Assembly (NCBI GenBank): GCA_023663615.1 | Contig: JAMPHA010000005.1 | Coordinates: 1-64,000, forward strand | DNA from: DLAJ01 sp023663615 | GTDB taxonomy: Bacteria > Bacillota > Clostridia > Lachnospirales > Lachnospiraceae | DNA: 64,000 bases | Direction: 5' to 3' | Part shown: piece by piece, positions 35,204 to 43,744 of the stretch | How the letters are laid out: the number at the start of each line of letters is the position of its first letter | How positions within the stretch are numbered: the first letter of the stretch is position 1 | Translations under genes and position numbers: made by a program | Notes under the pieces: model-generated | Database searches by the model: none | The model's input: only the letters and a program-made list of their open reading frames with translations | Told to the model about the DNA's origin: nothing

Positions 35204-36901
35204 ATGGCAGGGATCAGAAAAAAAATACGAATCGGTGATATGCTTGTGGATGCGGGCGTGATTACGCCTGAGGATCTGCAGCGGGGGTTGGAATTACAGA
35301 AAAAGAGCGGAAGGAAGCTCGGCGAGACGCTTGTTGAGGAGGGCATCGTCAGCGATGAGACGCTGGCGACACTGCTGGCGGATCAGCTTGGCATGGAGAT
35401 GGTGGATGTTCAGGGGATCACGATTCCGGAGAATGTCTTAAGTCTGGTGCCGCAGCACATGCTGCGAAGCAAAAAGATGCTTCCCTACGCCATCGATCCG
35501 AACAACATGAACGTGCTGCTCGTAGCGATGGCGGATCCGATGGACTTCTCCGCAATGGACGATATTTCCATCATTACGAATTTACAGGTAGAGCCTGCGA
35601 TCGCGACGCAGCAGAGCATCATGCTTGCACTGGATCGTCTTTACGGCGGAAGCGATGTGGACGAGGCGCTCGAACAGTACGCAAAAGAGCGCGAACAAAA
35701 AGAAGTCGATGTGGAGGAGGAGTTGTTAAACGAGGATATTAACAATTCCCCTATCGTAGTTCTGGTCAATGAAATGATCGAGAAGGCGGTGCGGCAGCGC
35801 GCATCCGATATTCATATCGAACCGCTGGAGCGCAAGGTACGCATCCGTTACCGTATTGACGGCGCGCTCTACGAGCGGGCGTCCTATTCCACTGCGATCC
35901 TGCCGGCGCTGATCGCGCGTATCAAGATCGTCGGCGGCATGGACATCGCCGAAAAACGAAAGCCGCAGGACGGCCGTATCACTTCTGTGGTGGACAGAAT
36001 GGAATACGACATCCGTGTATCCATTTTGCCGACGGTATACGGCGAGAAAGTCGTTATGCGTCTGACGAGTAAGACGGCGCTGACAAGAAATAAGAGCCAG
36101 CTGGGCTTAAAGGAAGGCGAATTAAAACAGTTTGATCATATCATGCGCAATCCGCACGGTATCATTCTGGTAACGGGACCGACCGGAAGCGGAAAGTCAA
36201 CGACGCTGTACACGGCGCTCAGCGAGTTGAATACCGAAGACGTGAACATCATCACGGTCGAAGACCCGGTCGAGGCAAATATCAATGGGATCAATCAGGT
36301 GCAGGTCAATAACAAAGCGGAACTGACCTTCGCATCAGCGCTGCGTTCGATTCTGCGTCAGGATCCGGATATTATCATGATCGGTGAGATCCGTGATACG
36401 GAGACCGCGGGCATTGCGGTGCAGGCGTCCATTACGGGACATCTGGTCGTCAGCACGCTGCATACGAACTCAGCCGCAGGAAGCGTGACGCGTCTGATCG
36501 ATATGGGCATCGAGCCGTATCTGATCGCGGATTCCGTCGTCGGCATCATCGCGCAGCGTCTTGTCAGACGCCTCTGCCCGGAATGTAAGAAGCCGCATGA
36601 GGCGACGGGGGAAGAAAAGGAGCAGCTTGGCGTTTCCGTGGAAGAGCCGCTCACGATCTACGAGCCCTGCGGGTGTCCGAAGTGCGATCAGACAGGATAT
36701 AAAGGGCGGATTGGTGTCTATGAGATTCTGGAAATGTCCCAGAAACTCAAATCGATCATCGTAAAGGGCGGCGGAGCGGAGGACATCAAGGAACAGGCAT
36801 TGCTGGAAGGAATGCACACGCTGCATATGAGTGCGTCCGAGTATGTGCTCGACGGGATTACTTCTTACCATGAAATGATGAGGGTATCTTTTGATCTGTA
36901 A
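35204..36901 (+). CDS. pilB: Type IV pilus assembly ATPase PilB (GspE family)
   Basis: A 565-aa motor for pilus extension. The N-terminal MshEN/GspE domain (IRIGDMLVDAGVITPEDLQR, residues ~5-150) often binds c-di-GMP. The N2 domain has ASDIHIEPLERKVRIRYRID, Walker A is GPTGSGKSTT (residue ~325), Walker B is DPDIIMIGEIRD, then STLHTNSAAGS and a zinc-binding pair (CPEC...CGCPKC). The MshEN ligand motif was not checked residue by residue. It is 26 nt before pilC, in an operon. Confidence 0.94.
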   Translation: MAGIRKKIRIGDMLVDAGVITPEDLQRGLELQKKSGRKLGETLVEEGIVSDETLATLLADQLGMEMVDVQGITIPENVLSLVPQHMLRSKKMLPYAIDPNNMNVLLVAMADPMDFSAMDDISIITNLQVEPAIATQQSIMLALDRLYGGSDVDEALEQYAKEREQKEVDVEEELLNEDINNSPIVVLVNEMIEKAVRQRASDIHIEPLERKVRIRYRIDGALYERASYSTAILPALIARIKIVGGMDIAEKRKPQDGRITSVVDRMEYDIRVSILPTVYGEKVVMRLTSKTALTRNKSQLGLKEGELKQFDHIMRNPHGIILVTGPTGSGKSTTLYTALSELNTEDVNIITVEDPVEANINGINQVQVNNKAELTFASALRSILRQDPDIIMIGEIRDTETAGIAVQASITGHLVVSTLHTNSAAGSVTRLIDMGIEPYLIADSVVGIIAQRLVRRLCPECKKPHEATGEEKEQLGVSVEEPLTIYEPCGCPKCDQTGYKGRIGVYEILEMSQKLKSIIVKGGGAEDIKEQALLEGMHTLHMSASEYVLDGITSYHEMMRVSFDL

Positions 36902-36927
36902 AAAAGAAAAGAACAGGGGAGTACGAT

Positions 36928-38136
36928 ATGGAAAGCTTCGGTTATGTGGCAGTCAATAAGGCTGGAAAGGAAATCAAAGGCAGCATTGAGGCGGAAACGG
37001 AAGCAAAGGCGCTTGCCGAGATCAAGAACAGGGGTATGATGGTCGTTTCTCTGTCCAAGCAGAGTCTGCTCACAAAGGACATCAGCATCGACATCGGCGG
37101 CGCGCCGAAGCCGCGGGATCTGAGCGTGTTCTGCCGCCAGTTTGTCAGCATGACAAGGGCGGGCGTTACGATCATTGATGCGCTCAGGATGCTCGGCGAA
37201 CAAACAGAGAATAAAAAGCTTCAAAAGGCGATTATTGCCGTCCGCGTTGATGTGGAGAAGGGCGAGCCGCTTGCGGAGGCGTTTTCAAAGCATCCGAAGG
37301 TCTTTCCGAATCTCTTAGTCAGCATGACACAGGCGGGCGAGGCGTCCGGTTCCCTTGATGTGGCGATGGACCGTATGGCGGCACACTTTGAAAAGGCGGC
37401 AAAGACGAAGGCGCTGATCAAAAAAGCAATGATCTACCCGGTCGTATTGGTGATCGTTATGATCGCGGTCGTAATTGTTATGCTGGTTGTCGTCATCCCG
37501 TCCTATACGGGAATGTTTAACGATCTGGGGACGGAGCTTCCGGCGATCACGAGGATCATGGTGCAGGCGAGTGATTTCCTAAAAGCACATTGGTATCTGG
37601 TCGCAGGCGTTGTGATCGCCGTAGTTGTGGTGATCAAGATGTATGCAAAGACCAATTCCGGCAAGCATGTGTTCGGTAAGCTGGCGCTGCTCATTCCGGC
37701 ACTGAAGAATCTAAAGCAGAAAGAGGCGTCCTCCATGATGGCGCGTACGTTGAGCACGCTGATGGCGGCGGGCGTACCGCTGACGGAGGCGGTTGCCATC
37801 GTATCCAATACGATGGAAAATGTCTGGTACAAAGAAGCCCTGCTGGATGTGAGGGACCAGATCACGCTGGGCGTGCCGCTCTCACAGCCGCTGGAGACCT
37901 GCGGACTGTTTCCTCCCATGGTTTATCATATGACGAGGATCGGAGAGGAATCCGGTAACACGGAGGAAATGCTGACGAAGCTTGCCGATTATTATGACGA
38001 GGAAGTGGAGATGGCAGTGCAGTCCCTCATGGCGGTCATGGAGCCGATGATCATCATCGTGATGGCGCTCATCGTAGGCGTTATGGTATTTGCGGTTCTC
38101 TCGCCGATGATGGATCTGTACGATTCGATTGGATAA
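36928..38136 (+). CDS. pilC: Type IV pilus inner-membrane platform protein PilC (GspF family)
   Basis: A 402-aa polytopic membrane protein with two GspF domains: FCRQFVSMTRAGVTIIDALR ... LLVSMTQAGEASGSLD and MMARTLSTLMAAGVPLTEAV ... MTRIGEESGNTEEML. Membrane helices are around residues 170-195, 225-245 and 370-395. It couples PilB/PilT to pilin movement. AGGGGAG precedes ATG. Pilin, PilD, PilM/N/O and PilQ-type genes are not in the window. The two-hairpin element follows the stop by one base. Confidence 0.94.
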   Translation: MESFGYVAVNKAGKEIKGSIEAETEAKALAEIKNRGMMVVSLSKQSLLTKDISIDIGGAPKPRDLSVFCRQFVSMTRAGVTIIDALRMLGEQTENKKLQKAIIAVRVDVEKGEPLAEAFSKHPKVFPNLLVSMTQAGEASGSLDVAMDRMAAHFEKAAKTKALIKKAMIYPVVLVIVMIAVVIVMLVVVIPSYTGMFNDLGTELPAITRIMVQASDFLKAHWYLVAGVVIAVVVVIKMYAKTNSGKHVFGKLALLIPALKNLKQKEASSMMARTLSTLMAAGVPLTEAVAIVSNTMENVWYKEALLDVRDQITLGVPLSQPLETCGLFPPMVYHMTRIGEESGNTEEMLTKLADYYDEEVEMAVQSLMAVMEPMIIIVMALIVGVMVFAVLSPMMDLYDSIG

Positions 38137-38199
38137 AAAAGAGTTTCCTACGGAAACTCTTTCGAAGAATCGCAAGCGATTCTTCCTAGGTTACGAAAA
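38137..38199 (+). repeat. Two-hairpin 3' element, copy B (after pilC)
   Basis: Directly after the pilC stop: hairpin 1 GAGTTTCC-TAC-GGAAACTC within A/T flanks, then TTTCGAAGAATCG-CAAG-CGATTCTTCC, then TAGGTTACGAAAA. Hairpin 2 and the tail match copy A (16015-16075, minus strand), while hairpin 1 has an unrelated but fully paired stem. Confidence 0.7.
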
Positions 38200-38223
38200 A
38201 ATTGTGTTGAAGGTATGACAGGG

Positions 38224-38249
38224 CAAACCACCACAGCAGTGGTGGTTTG
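38224..38249 (+). terminator. Hairpin between pilC and the EAL gene
   Basis: Perfect 11-bp stem CAAACCACCAC / GTGGTGGTTTG around AGCA. The following sequence is only moderately T-rich, so termination is likely but not certain. Confidence 0.55.
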
Positions 38250-38286
38250 TGTGCTAAAAAGGGGATAGGGAAAAGGGGGATGATCT

Positions 38287-40029
38287 ATGACGCATAAGGA
38301 GAAAGCGGACGAGCTGCTGCATCAGGGGTATCACTGTTCACAGGCGCTGTTTGGCGCATTCGCGGACGATCTGGGAATGGATTTGAGAACGGCATTCAAG
38401 ATCAGTACCTGTTTTGGAGGCGGTATGCGTCAGGGAGGAACCTGCGGATGCATCACGGCGGCGATGCTGGTGCTCGGCATGGCGCTTGGTTTTTATGACG
38501 CGCGGGATAAGGAACAGGAGATTTACGGCAATCAGAAAACGGATGAGTTCATCAAACGGTTTTCACAGAAAATGGAGGGAGAGATCTACTGCCGCGATAT
38601 ATTAGGGAAAGATATTTCCAAGCCGGAGGGACTGGCAGCGATCCGAAAGGAGGGTCTGATCCTGCAGAAATGTCCGCGGGCGATCAATACCAGTATCGAA
38701 CTGCTGGAGGAAATGCTGGCGGTTTACTTAAAGGATAAGACGGAAAGCAGTATCCGACCGGAAGACATTCCGCAAAACGATGAGCTGCAGAGCGTATTAA
38801 AGCGGCTGAGCAAGCTGAACCGTTTCCAGAGAAATGTCAATAATCTGGTCCACTCATCGGATAAGAATATCGGATTTATCCAGTTTGATATTCGCAAGTT
38901 TAAGATCATTAACGATCTGTACGGGGAAAAATTCGGCGACGAAATTCTGGATTTTATCATCAAGCAGTTGAGCGAATGCTGCAATCCGGAGCAGTTTTTT
39001 GTCAATCTGAGAAGCGACGTGTTTATGGTCGTCACGGAGTATGAGAAGGAAGCGGAACTGGTGGCGTTCATCCGGGAGCTGGACGGGCGGATCTGCAATT
39101 ACAGGAATGTGAAGCTGCAGATGTCCTACGGCGTTTACATGGTAGAAGACCGGCAGATGGAGCCGCGGCAGATGGAAGACCGCGCAGCGATGGCGCGCAA
39201 GGCGGCAAAGAAGAATGTATTAAGCAATATTCTTTTTTATAAAGAGCAATTTAAGGATGTACTGTACAACAGAAAATTCATTGAGGAAAATATGCAGGCG
39301 GCGATCACGGAACGGCAGTTTGTGATGTATCTGCAGCCGAAATACAGTGTTTCCAAAAACGAGATCATCGGCGCGGAGGCGCTGATCCGCTGGCAGAACC
39401 CGGAGCGCGGCATGATCTATCCGAACCAGTTCATTCCGGTGATCGAGGAAAACGGATTTATCAAGGAAGCAGACTATTATATATGGACGGAGGCATGCCG
39501 TTTTATCAAACGGTGCTGCGATGCGGGAATGCCGCGCTGCCCGGTTTCCGTCAACGTATCGCGTATCCACTTACAGGATAACGAGTGTGTAGAATTTCTT
39601 ACGAATCTGATCGAGAAAAGCGGTATCCCCAAGGATCTTCTGGAACTGGAGATCACGGAGACTGCGGATGATCAGCAGATCAGCATGAAGGCGCTGGAAC
39701 TCAAAGAAGAAGGCTTTAAGCTGTTGATGGATGATTTCGGAAGCGGATATTCGTCGCTGAATATTTTGCTGGAGACACCGTTCGACGTCATCAAACTGGA
39801 TAAAAAATTTATTGAGAATATGATTCTTTCCGCCAAAGGAAGACTGATCTTAGAGCAGGTCGTGAATATGGCGGACGGGCTGAAGCTGGGACTGGTGGCG
39901 GAAGGCGTGGAGACCAAGGAACAGGTGGAACTTTTACAGAGTATCGGCTGCGATCAGGTGCAGGGTTATTACTATGCAAAGCCGATGCCGGAGGAGGACT
40001 TCTTCAAGCTGCTGCAAAAGCAGAAATGA
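38287..40029 (+). CDS. C_GCAxxG_C_C domain fused to degenerate GGDEF and EAL phosphodiesterase
   Basis: A 580-aa cytoplasmic protein with three parts. Residues 1-~135 are a C_GCAxxG_C_C redox/metal domain: GYHCSQALFGAF (Cys17), STCFGGGMRQGGTCGCITAA (Cys42, 53, 55), later Cys102 and Cys129. Residues ~175-330 are a GGDEF-like fold whose signature has become LRSDVF, so no cyclase activity is expected. Residues ~340-580 are an EAL domain with all the usual catalytic positions: GAEALIRW (Glu364), SVNVSR, LELEITET, LMDDFGSGYSS, IKLDKKF, AEGVET, QGYYYAKP. Prediction: a c-di-GMP phosphodiesterase controlled by redox or metal state. No membrane segment. It lies downstream of pilB-pilC. Confidence 0.88.
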   Translation: MTHKEKADELLHQGYHCSQALFGAFADDLGMDLRTAFKISTCFGGGMRQGGTCGCITAAMLVLGMALGFYDARDKEQEIYGNQKTDEFIKRFSQKMEGEIYCRDILGKDISKPEGLAAIRKEGLILQKCPRAINTSIELLEEMLAVYLKDKTESSIRPEDIPQNDELQSVLKRLSKLNRFQRNVNNLVHSSDKNIGFIQFDIRKFKIINDLYGEKFGDEILDFIIKQLSECCNPEQFFVNLRSDVFMVVTEYEKEAELVAFIRELDGRICNYRNVKLQMSYGVYMVEDRQMEPRQMEDRAAMARKAAKKNVLSNILFYKEQFKDVLYNRKFIEENMQAAITERQFVMYLQPKYSVSKNEIIGAEALIRWQNPERGMIYPNQFIPVIEENGFIKEADYYIWTEACRFIKRCCDAGMPRCPVSVNVSRIHLQDNECVEFLTNLIEKSGIPKDLLELEITETADDQQISMKALELKEEGFKLLMDDFGSGYSSLNILLETPFDVIKLDKKFIENMILSAKGRLILEQVVNMADGLKLGLVAEGVETKEQVELLQSIGCDQVQGYYYAKPMPEEDFFKLLQKQK

Positions 40030-40097
40030 CGGGAGCGTATCTGCGGGGCAGGAGGAAGGGACTTAGGTCGGATCATAAAAAATACGGAATGATAAAA

Positions 40098-40126
40098 AAG
40101 GCGGCAAACCAACCGCCTTTTTTTGC
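40098..40126 (+). terminator. Terminator after the EAL gene
   Basis: Stem AGGCGG / CCGCCT with an 8-nt loop, followed by a run of T (to ~40124). Confidence 0.85.
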
Positions 40127-40136
40127 GACTATATCA

Positions 40137-40169
40137 GTGAACTGATTCAATGACAGTGAAACAGTTCAC
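40137..40169. promoter_or_regulatory. Inverted repeat upstream of the long sigma factor
   Basis: GTGAACTG (40137-40144) and CAGTTCAC (40162-40169) form a perfect 8-bp inverted repeat with a 17-nt spacer, 31 nt before the start of the next gene. It could be an operator or a leader hairpin. Confidence 0.4.
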
Positions 40170-40199
40170 CAGAAAGCTTTCCAAAGAGGTGTGCACACA

Positions 40200-41855
40200 A
40201 TGAACAATGAGGACATGACAAAATATGCTGACTTCCTGCTATATCTGGCTTTAGAAAAGTGCGGTAATATCATGGACGCGCAGGACTTAGCGCAGGAGAC
40301 GATGCTTGCCGCGCTCGCAGCGCAAAAGAAAAAGCCCTTGGACAATCCCAAAGCGTGGCTGACAGCGGTGCTGCGGCGTAAATATTACGATATGCTGCGC
40401 CGGAAGTATCATAAGCCCACGGTGTCCATAGACGTGATCGGGGAAATTCCCGGAAACGCCGGGGTGGATGAGGAGATAGAAAAAAGCGCGGACGCCGAGA
40501 ATGTCAGGCGCTGTCTCGCTCATTTGACGAAGCTGTACCGGGAGGTCATGGTGCGGTATTATATGCACGGCGAAAAAGTAAAGGACATCGCGGCGGCGCT
40601 GCATGTGTCGGAAAATACCGTGAAAAGCCGCCTTGACGCAGGAAGGAAGCGCATCAGAAAGGAGTTTATGATGGAACATTATACCAAACAAAGCTATGAA
40701 CCGGAAATGCTTTTTATGAGCGCGAGCGGCAGAAACGGGATCGACGAGGAGCCGTTTAGTCTGGTTCATGACGATCGGATTGCCATGAACCTGTTGATTC
40801 TTGCCTATGAAAAGCCGGTCACCATTGCGGAGCTTGCAAAAGCGATCGGCATTTCCACGGCGTATATTGAACCGATCGTGGAGCGGCTGACAAGCGGGGA
40901 ACTGATGAAAAAAATAGGCGATAAGGTGTATACGGATTTTATCATTTATACCGAGTCGGACAGGACCGTGAACGCCGATCTGGAAAAAGAACTGGCGGAC
41001 AGGATTTACAGGGATGTATGGGCGGTTATGGAACAGGGATTGAAAGAACTGCATGAGCGCGGGTTTTATCAGCGCCAGCCTGCGTGCGCACGGCCGAAGC
41101 TGGACAGCTTTTTTGCGGTACGCACCATGCAGAATGCGGTGAACAACGTCCGCAACGAGGCATGCGGCGGAATGATGCCGTTTGAGGAGTATCCGGACCG
41201 CCCGAACGGGGGGAAGTGGTTTGCGATGGGAAATCGTTATCCCGCCGGTTATGATTTTGCAAAAAAAGGCGGCAGGCATGGAAAATATGCGATCAGCGGC
41301 GAGGCAACGGGAAGCTGCGCCGCAGCGTGCGAGGATGGGAAAAAGAAGGAACTGACCCTGTGCGAATACAATACGCTGCTGGGCGGGACACAGCTTGGTA
41401 TGCGGCGCCGCCTGAAGCGTTCGATGGAGGACGTACAGATCGGGCAGATGCTCTATACGATCTACAGCGGAAGGGAGGAACTGCTTCCGATGATCAGTGC
41501 GGGATGCTTTGAGAATGTTGACCTGTTACTCGAAAGACGGTATCTTGCGAAAGAAGGAGGGCGGATCATCTGCGCGGTTCCCGTCCTGACCGATACGGAG
41601 CGGTGGGAGCTGTATGATTTAAGCGAACGGTTTGACGGGAAGATCTCTGACGCCTTTCATGATGATTTTTACGGATTGATGAAAAATGCGGTCTCGCTTC
41701 CTGCGCATCTAAAATCCGTTCCGGACTGGCTGAGATACATGGACTGCTGCGGCGCACTGCCGATGCTGATGATCGAAAAGGCAAGGGATCACGGACTGTT
41801 CCCGGAGTGTAGAGACTATCCGGCTCCGGCGATCCTGCTTTCGATCAGTGAGTGA
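40200..41855 (+). CDS. Sigma-70-like factor with ~390-residue C-terminal extension
   Basis: A 551-aa protein. The first ~160 residues are an ECF-type sigma: region 2 (YADFLLYLALEKCGNIMDAQ, DNPKAWLTAVLRRKYYDML) and region 4 (EKVKDIAAALHVSENTVKSR). After that comes a winged-helix-like stretch (~200-260: NLLILAYEKPVTIAELAKAI, GISTAYIEPIVERL), and then ~290 residues of unknown fold with scattered Cys. Ordinary ECF factors are <200 aa. ATG 40200 follows AGAGG. No anti-sigma gene is adjacent, so the extension may be the built-in sensor or inhibitor (inference). Confidence 0.8.
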   Translation: MNNEDMTKYADFLLYLALEKCGNIMDAQDLAQETMLAALAAQKKKPLDNPKAWLTAVLRRKYYDMLRRKYHKPTVSIDVIGEIPGNAGVDEEIEKSADAENVRRCLAHLTKLYREVMVRYYMHGEKVKDIAAALHVSENTVKSRLDAGRKRIRKEFMMEHYTKQSYEPEMLFMSASGRNGIDEEPFSLVHDDRIAMNLLILAYEKPVTIAELAKAIGISTAYIEPIVERLTSGELMKKIGDKVYTDFIIYTESDRTVNADLEKELADRIYRDVWAVMEQGLKELHERGFYQRQPACARPKLDSFFAVRTMQNAVNNVRNEACGGMMPFEEYPDRPNGGKWFAMGNRYPAGYDFAKKGGRHGKYAISGEATGSCAAACEDGKKKELTLCEYNTLLGGTQLGMRRRLKRSMEDVQIGQMLYTIYSGREELLPMISAGCFENVDLLLERRYLAKEGGRIICAVPVLTDTERWELYDLSERFDGKISDAFHDDFYGLMKNAVSLPAHLKSVPDWLRYMDCCGALPMLMIEKARDHGLFPECRDYPAPAILLSISE

Positions 41856-41967
41856 CGGAAACTTGCGGCATTTCCCGTAATATTTGATCTTTGAGCAGGG
41901 AATACCGGGACATGAAACGGGGCGGCTGTACGGATTTTCATTGTTTTGCGCAGCCACCCCGTTTGCC

Positions 41968-42070
41968 GCGTATTCGATTGCGGTAAACTTGTGTATTTGA
42001 TTGTGGCGAACTTGTGTATTTGGATGCGGCACCTCCGCGTATTCGATTGTGGCAAACCTGCGTATTTGGG
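41968..42070. repeat. 22-24-bp tandem repeat
   Basis: Four imperfect units starting at 41968, 41990, 42013 and 42037, based on (G/T)(C/T)GTATT(C/T)GATTG(C/T)GG. A partial fifth follows. They lie in the 396-nt space between the long sigma factor and the SdpI-like gene, upstream of the promoter at 42095. Confidence 0.85.
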
Positions 42071-42094
42071 CTTTTCTTGGCAATTCTTTTTTTC

Positions 42095-42123
42095 TTGACA
42101 GCGTCGCAAATCCGTATTATCAT
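42095..42123 (+). promoter_or_regulatory. Strong sigma-A promoter of the SdpI/PadR operon
   Basis: TTGACA (42095-42100), 17 bp, TATCAT (42118-42123). Confidence 0.8.
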
Positions 42124-42127
42124 ATAC

Positions 42128-42140
42128 TTAGTAATACTAA
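42128..42140. promoter_or_regulatory. Palindromic operator candidate (PadR)
   Basis: TTAGTAATACTAA is a 13-bp perfect palindrome around a central base, 5 nt after the -10 box, over the expected transcription start. A dimeric repressor such as the operon's own PadR protein could block the promoter here. Confidence 0.5.
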
Positions 42141-42251
42141 ATGATTATAAAACACTAAGGAACTGCGAATGAGAAATGGCGATGCATTTGTGCATTACAG
42201 GCAGTCACAGACATTTTAGACAGCTTGGTAGAGAAAAAGGGAGGGACCGCT

Positions 42252-42647
42252 ATGGGATTTTGGATTTTTATGCTGGTCATGGATCTGCTCACGCCGCTTT
42301 TGATGCTTGGATTCGGAGCCGCGTCCGTAAAGCATACGCCGAAAACGATCAATTCCATCTATGGATACCGGACCGCCATGTCCATGAAAAATCAGGACAC
42401 ATGGCAGTTTGCACATCAATATTTCGGAAAGCTGTGGACGCGGATCGGGCTGATTCTGTTGCCCGTTTCTGTCGTGCCGCTGTTGCTCGTGATCGGAGAA
42501 AGTGAGAATACGGTCGGGATGGTCGGTGGGATCCTGTGCACGGTGCAGGTTTTTATTCTGATCGGTTCGATTTTCCCGGTGGAAAAGGCATTGAAGCGGA
42601 CGTTTGATCCGGACGGAAACCGCAAAGAAAGGATAAAAAATTGTTAG
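42252..42647 (+). CDS. SdpI-family membrane protein
   Basis: A 131-aa protein with three to four membrane helices. The conserved loop is INSIYGYRTAMSMKNQDTWQ followed by FAHQYFGKLW, the signature of the SdpI/YhfL family; SdpI itself is an immunity and signalling protein against the toxin SDP. The start at 42252 has GGGAGGGA ~7 nt upstream. The 3' end overlaps the PadR gene by 7 nt. Whether it confers immunity is not known. Confidence 0.75.
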   Translation: MGFWIFMLVMDLLTPLLMLGFGAASVKHTPKTINSIYGYRTAMSMKNQDTWQFAHQYFGKLWTRIGLILLPVSVVPLLLVIGESENTVGMVGGILCTVQVFILIGSIFPVEKALKRTFDPDGNRKERIKNC

Positions 42648-43015
42648 AGCGATATGAGCGGCAAATGAAAAAAGGCGTTCTGGAGATTTTGGTGCTGAAG
42701 CTGTTGGAACAACACGAGAGGTACGGCTATCAGCTCATCACGGAACTGAAGGAAAAAAGCAGCGAACTGTTTTCGCTAAAAGAGGGAACGCTCTATCCGA
42801 TCCTGTACCGTTTGGAGGAGGAGGGGCTTGTCACGAGCAAGTGGAGCGTCCCGCAGGGAAAAGAACTTTCTAAAAAATATTATACGATCTCCGATGCCGG
42901 AAGACAGACCTTACAGGGAGCGGTCATACTGTGGAAGCAGTTTTCGGAAAGCGTGAATCTGATTCTGGAGGAAAAAGAGCATGGAACAAAAGAAGTATCT
43001 GAAAGCGATCTATAG
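42641..43015 (+). CDS. PadR-family transcriptional regulator
   Basis: A 124-aa winged-helix repressor: MKKGVLEILVLKLLEQHERY, GYQLITELKEKSSELFSLKE and GTLYPILYRLEEEGLVTSKW. TTG 42641 has AGGA 7 nt before it; ATG 42665 is the alternative. It is translationally coupled to the SdpI-like gene upstream and overlaps the next gene by 35 nt. It probably controls its own operon at the palindrome at 42128. Confidence 0.9.
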   Translation: MLERYERQMKKGVLEILVLKLLEQHERYGYQLITELKEKSSELFSLKEGTLYPILYRLEEEGLVTSKWSVPQGKELSKKYYTISDAGRQTLQGAVILWKQFSESVNLILEEKEHGTKEVSESDL

Positions 43016-43628
43016 AAAGCTCCGCTGCGGCTCGGCAAAGAAAAAAGAAATCATTAGACAGTTGGAGGCGGACATCGGAGCGGCGCTCGAAAAGGGAGAT
43101 TCTCTTGCGCATGTCCTCTCTGAGATCGGGACGCCGGACGCGGTTGCGGCGGAGTTTAATGAGGAACTGACGGGGAAAGAGAGGAAGCGTGGAAAACAGG
43201 AAATTTACGCAAAATGCATCGGAGTTGTGGCAATTGTGCTGTGCCTTGCCGCGGCGGCGGTGTGGTGGTTTTTGCCGAAATCGGACTGGCTCGGTGAAAA
43301 CGGCAGATTTTCCGAGGAGGCGGTGATCGGGAAGGCGAAAGAGGCGGTTGCCTGTCTGGATGCGGATGACTATGACGCGCTGCGCGCGATGATGCAAAAA
43401 GAGGCGGAAATGTATCTGACGGACGAAGTACTGACGGAAGCAAAGCAGTATATTGCGGAGGATTTCGGCGCGTTCACGGCATGGGGAAACGCCTATGTGG
43501 CGGAGATCACGGAGCAGGGGCAGCACGCCGCGGTGGTGGAGATCAGCGCTTCTTACGAAAAAACAAGTGTGACTTATACTTTATTTTTTAACGAGGAAAT
43601 GCAGGTGACGGGACTGTATATGAGGTGA
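42981..43628 (+). CDS. DUF1700-like membrane protein with extracellular DUF3887-type domain
   Basis: A 215-aa protein. Residues 1-~60 (YLKAIYRKLRCGSAKKKEII, VLSEIGTPDAVAAEF) resemble the N-terminal helical part of DUF1700/HAAS proteins that accompany PadR regulators. Residues ~77-97 form a membrane helix (CIGVVAIVLCLAAAAVWWFL), and the rest outside the membrane resembles DUF3887 (EAVACLDADDYDALRAMM). It overlaps padR. It likely transmits an envelope condition to the operon, but no ligand is known. Confidence 0.7.
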   Translation: MEQKKYLKAIYRKLRCGSAKKKEIIRQLEADIGAALEKGDSLAHVLSEIGTPDAVAAEFNEELTGKERKRGKQEIYAKCIGVVAIVLCLAAAAVWWFLPKSDWLGENGRFSEEAVIGKAKEAVACLDADDYDALRAMMQKEAEMYLTDEVLTEAKQYIAEDFGAFTAWGNAYVAEITEQGQHAAVVEISASYEKTSVTYTLFFNEEMQVTGLYMR

Positions 43629-43744
43629 GTGTGCGCCTGCATGGCGGTGGGAAGCGGGAGAAAACAGTTCGGTCACGGGAATTTGCGCCTGTGCACAGCC
43701 TGCGGACGGCGGGAAACAGGAGAATTGAGGAAAGGGAGACGCAT

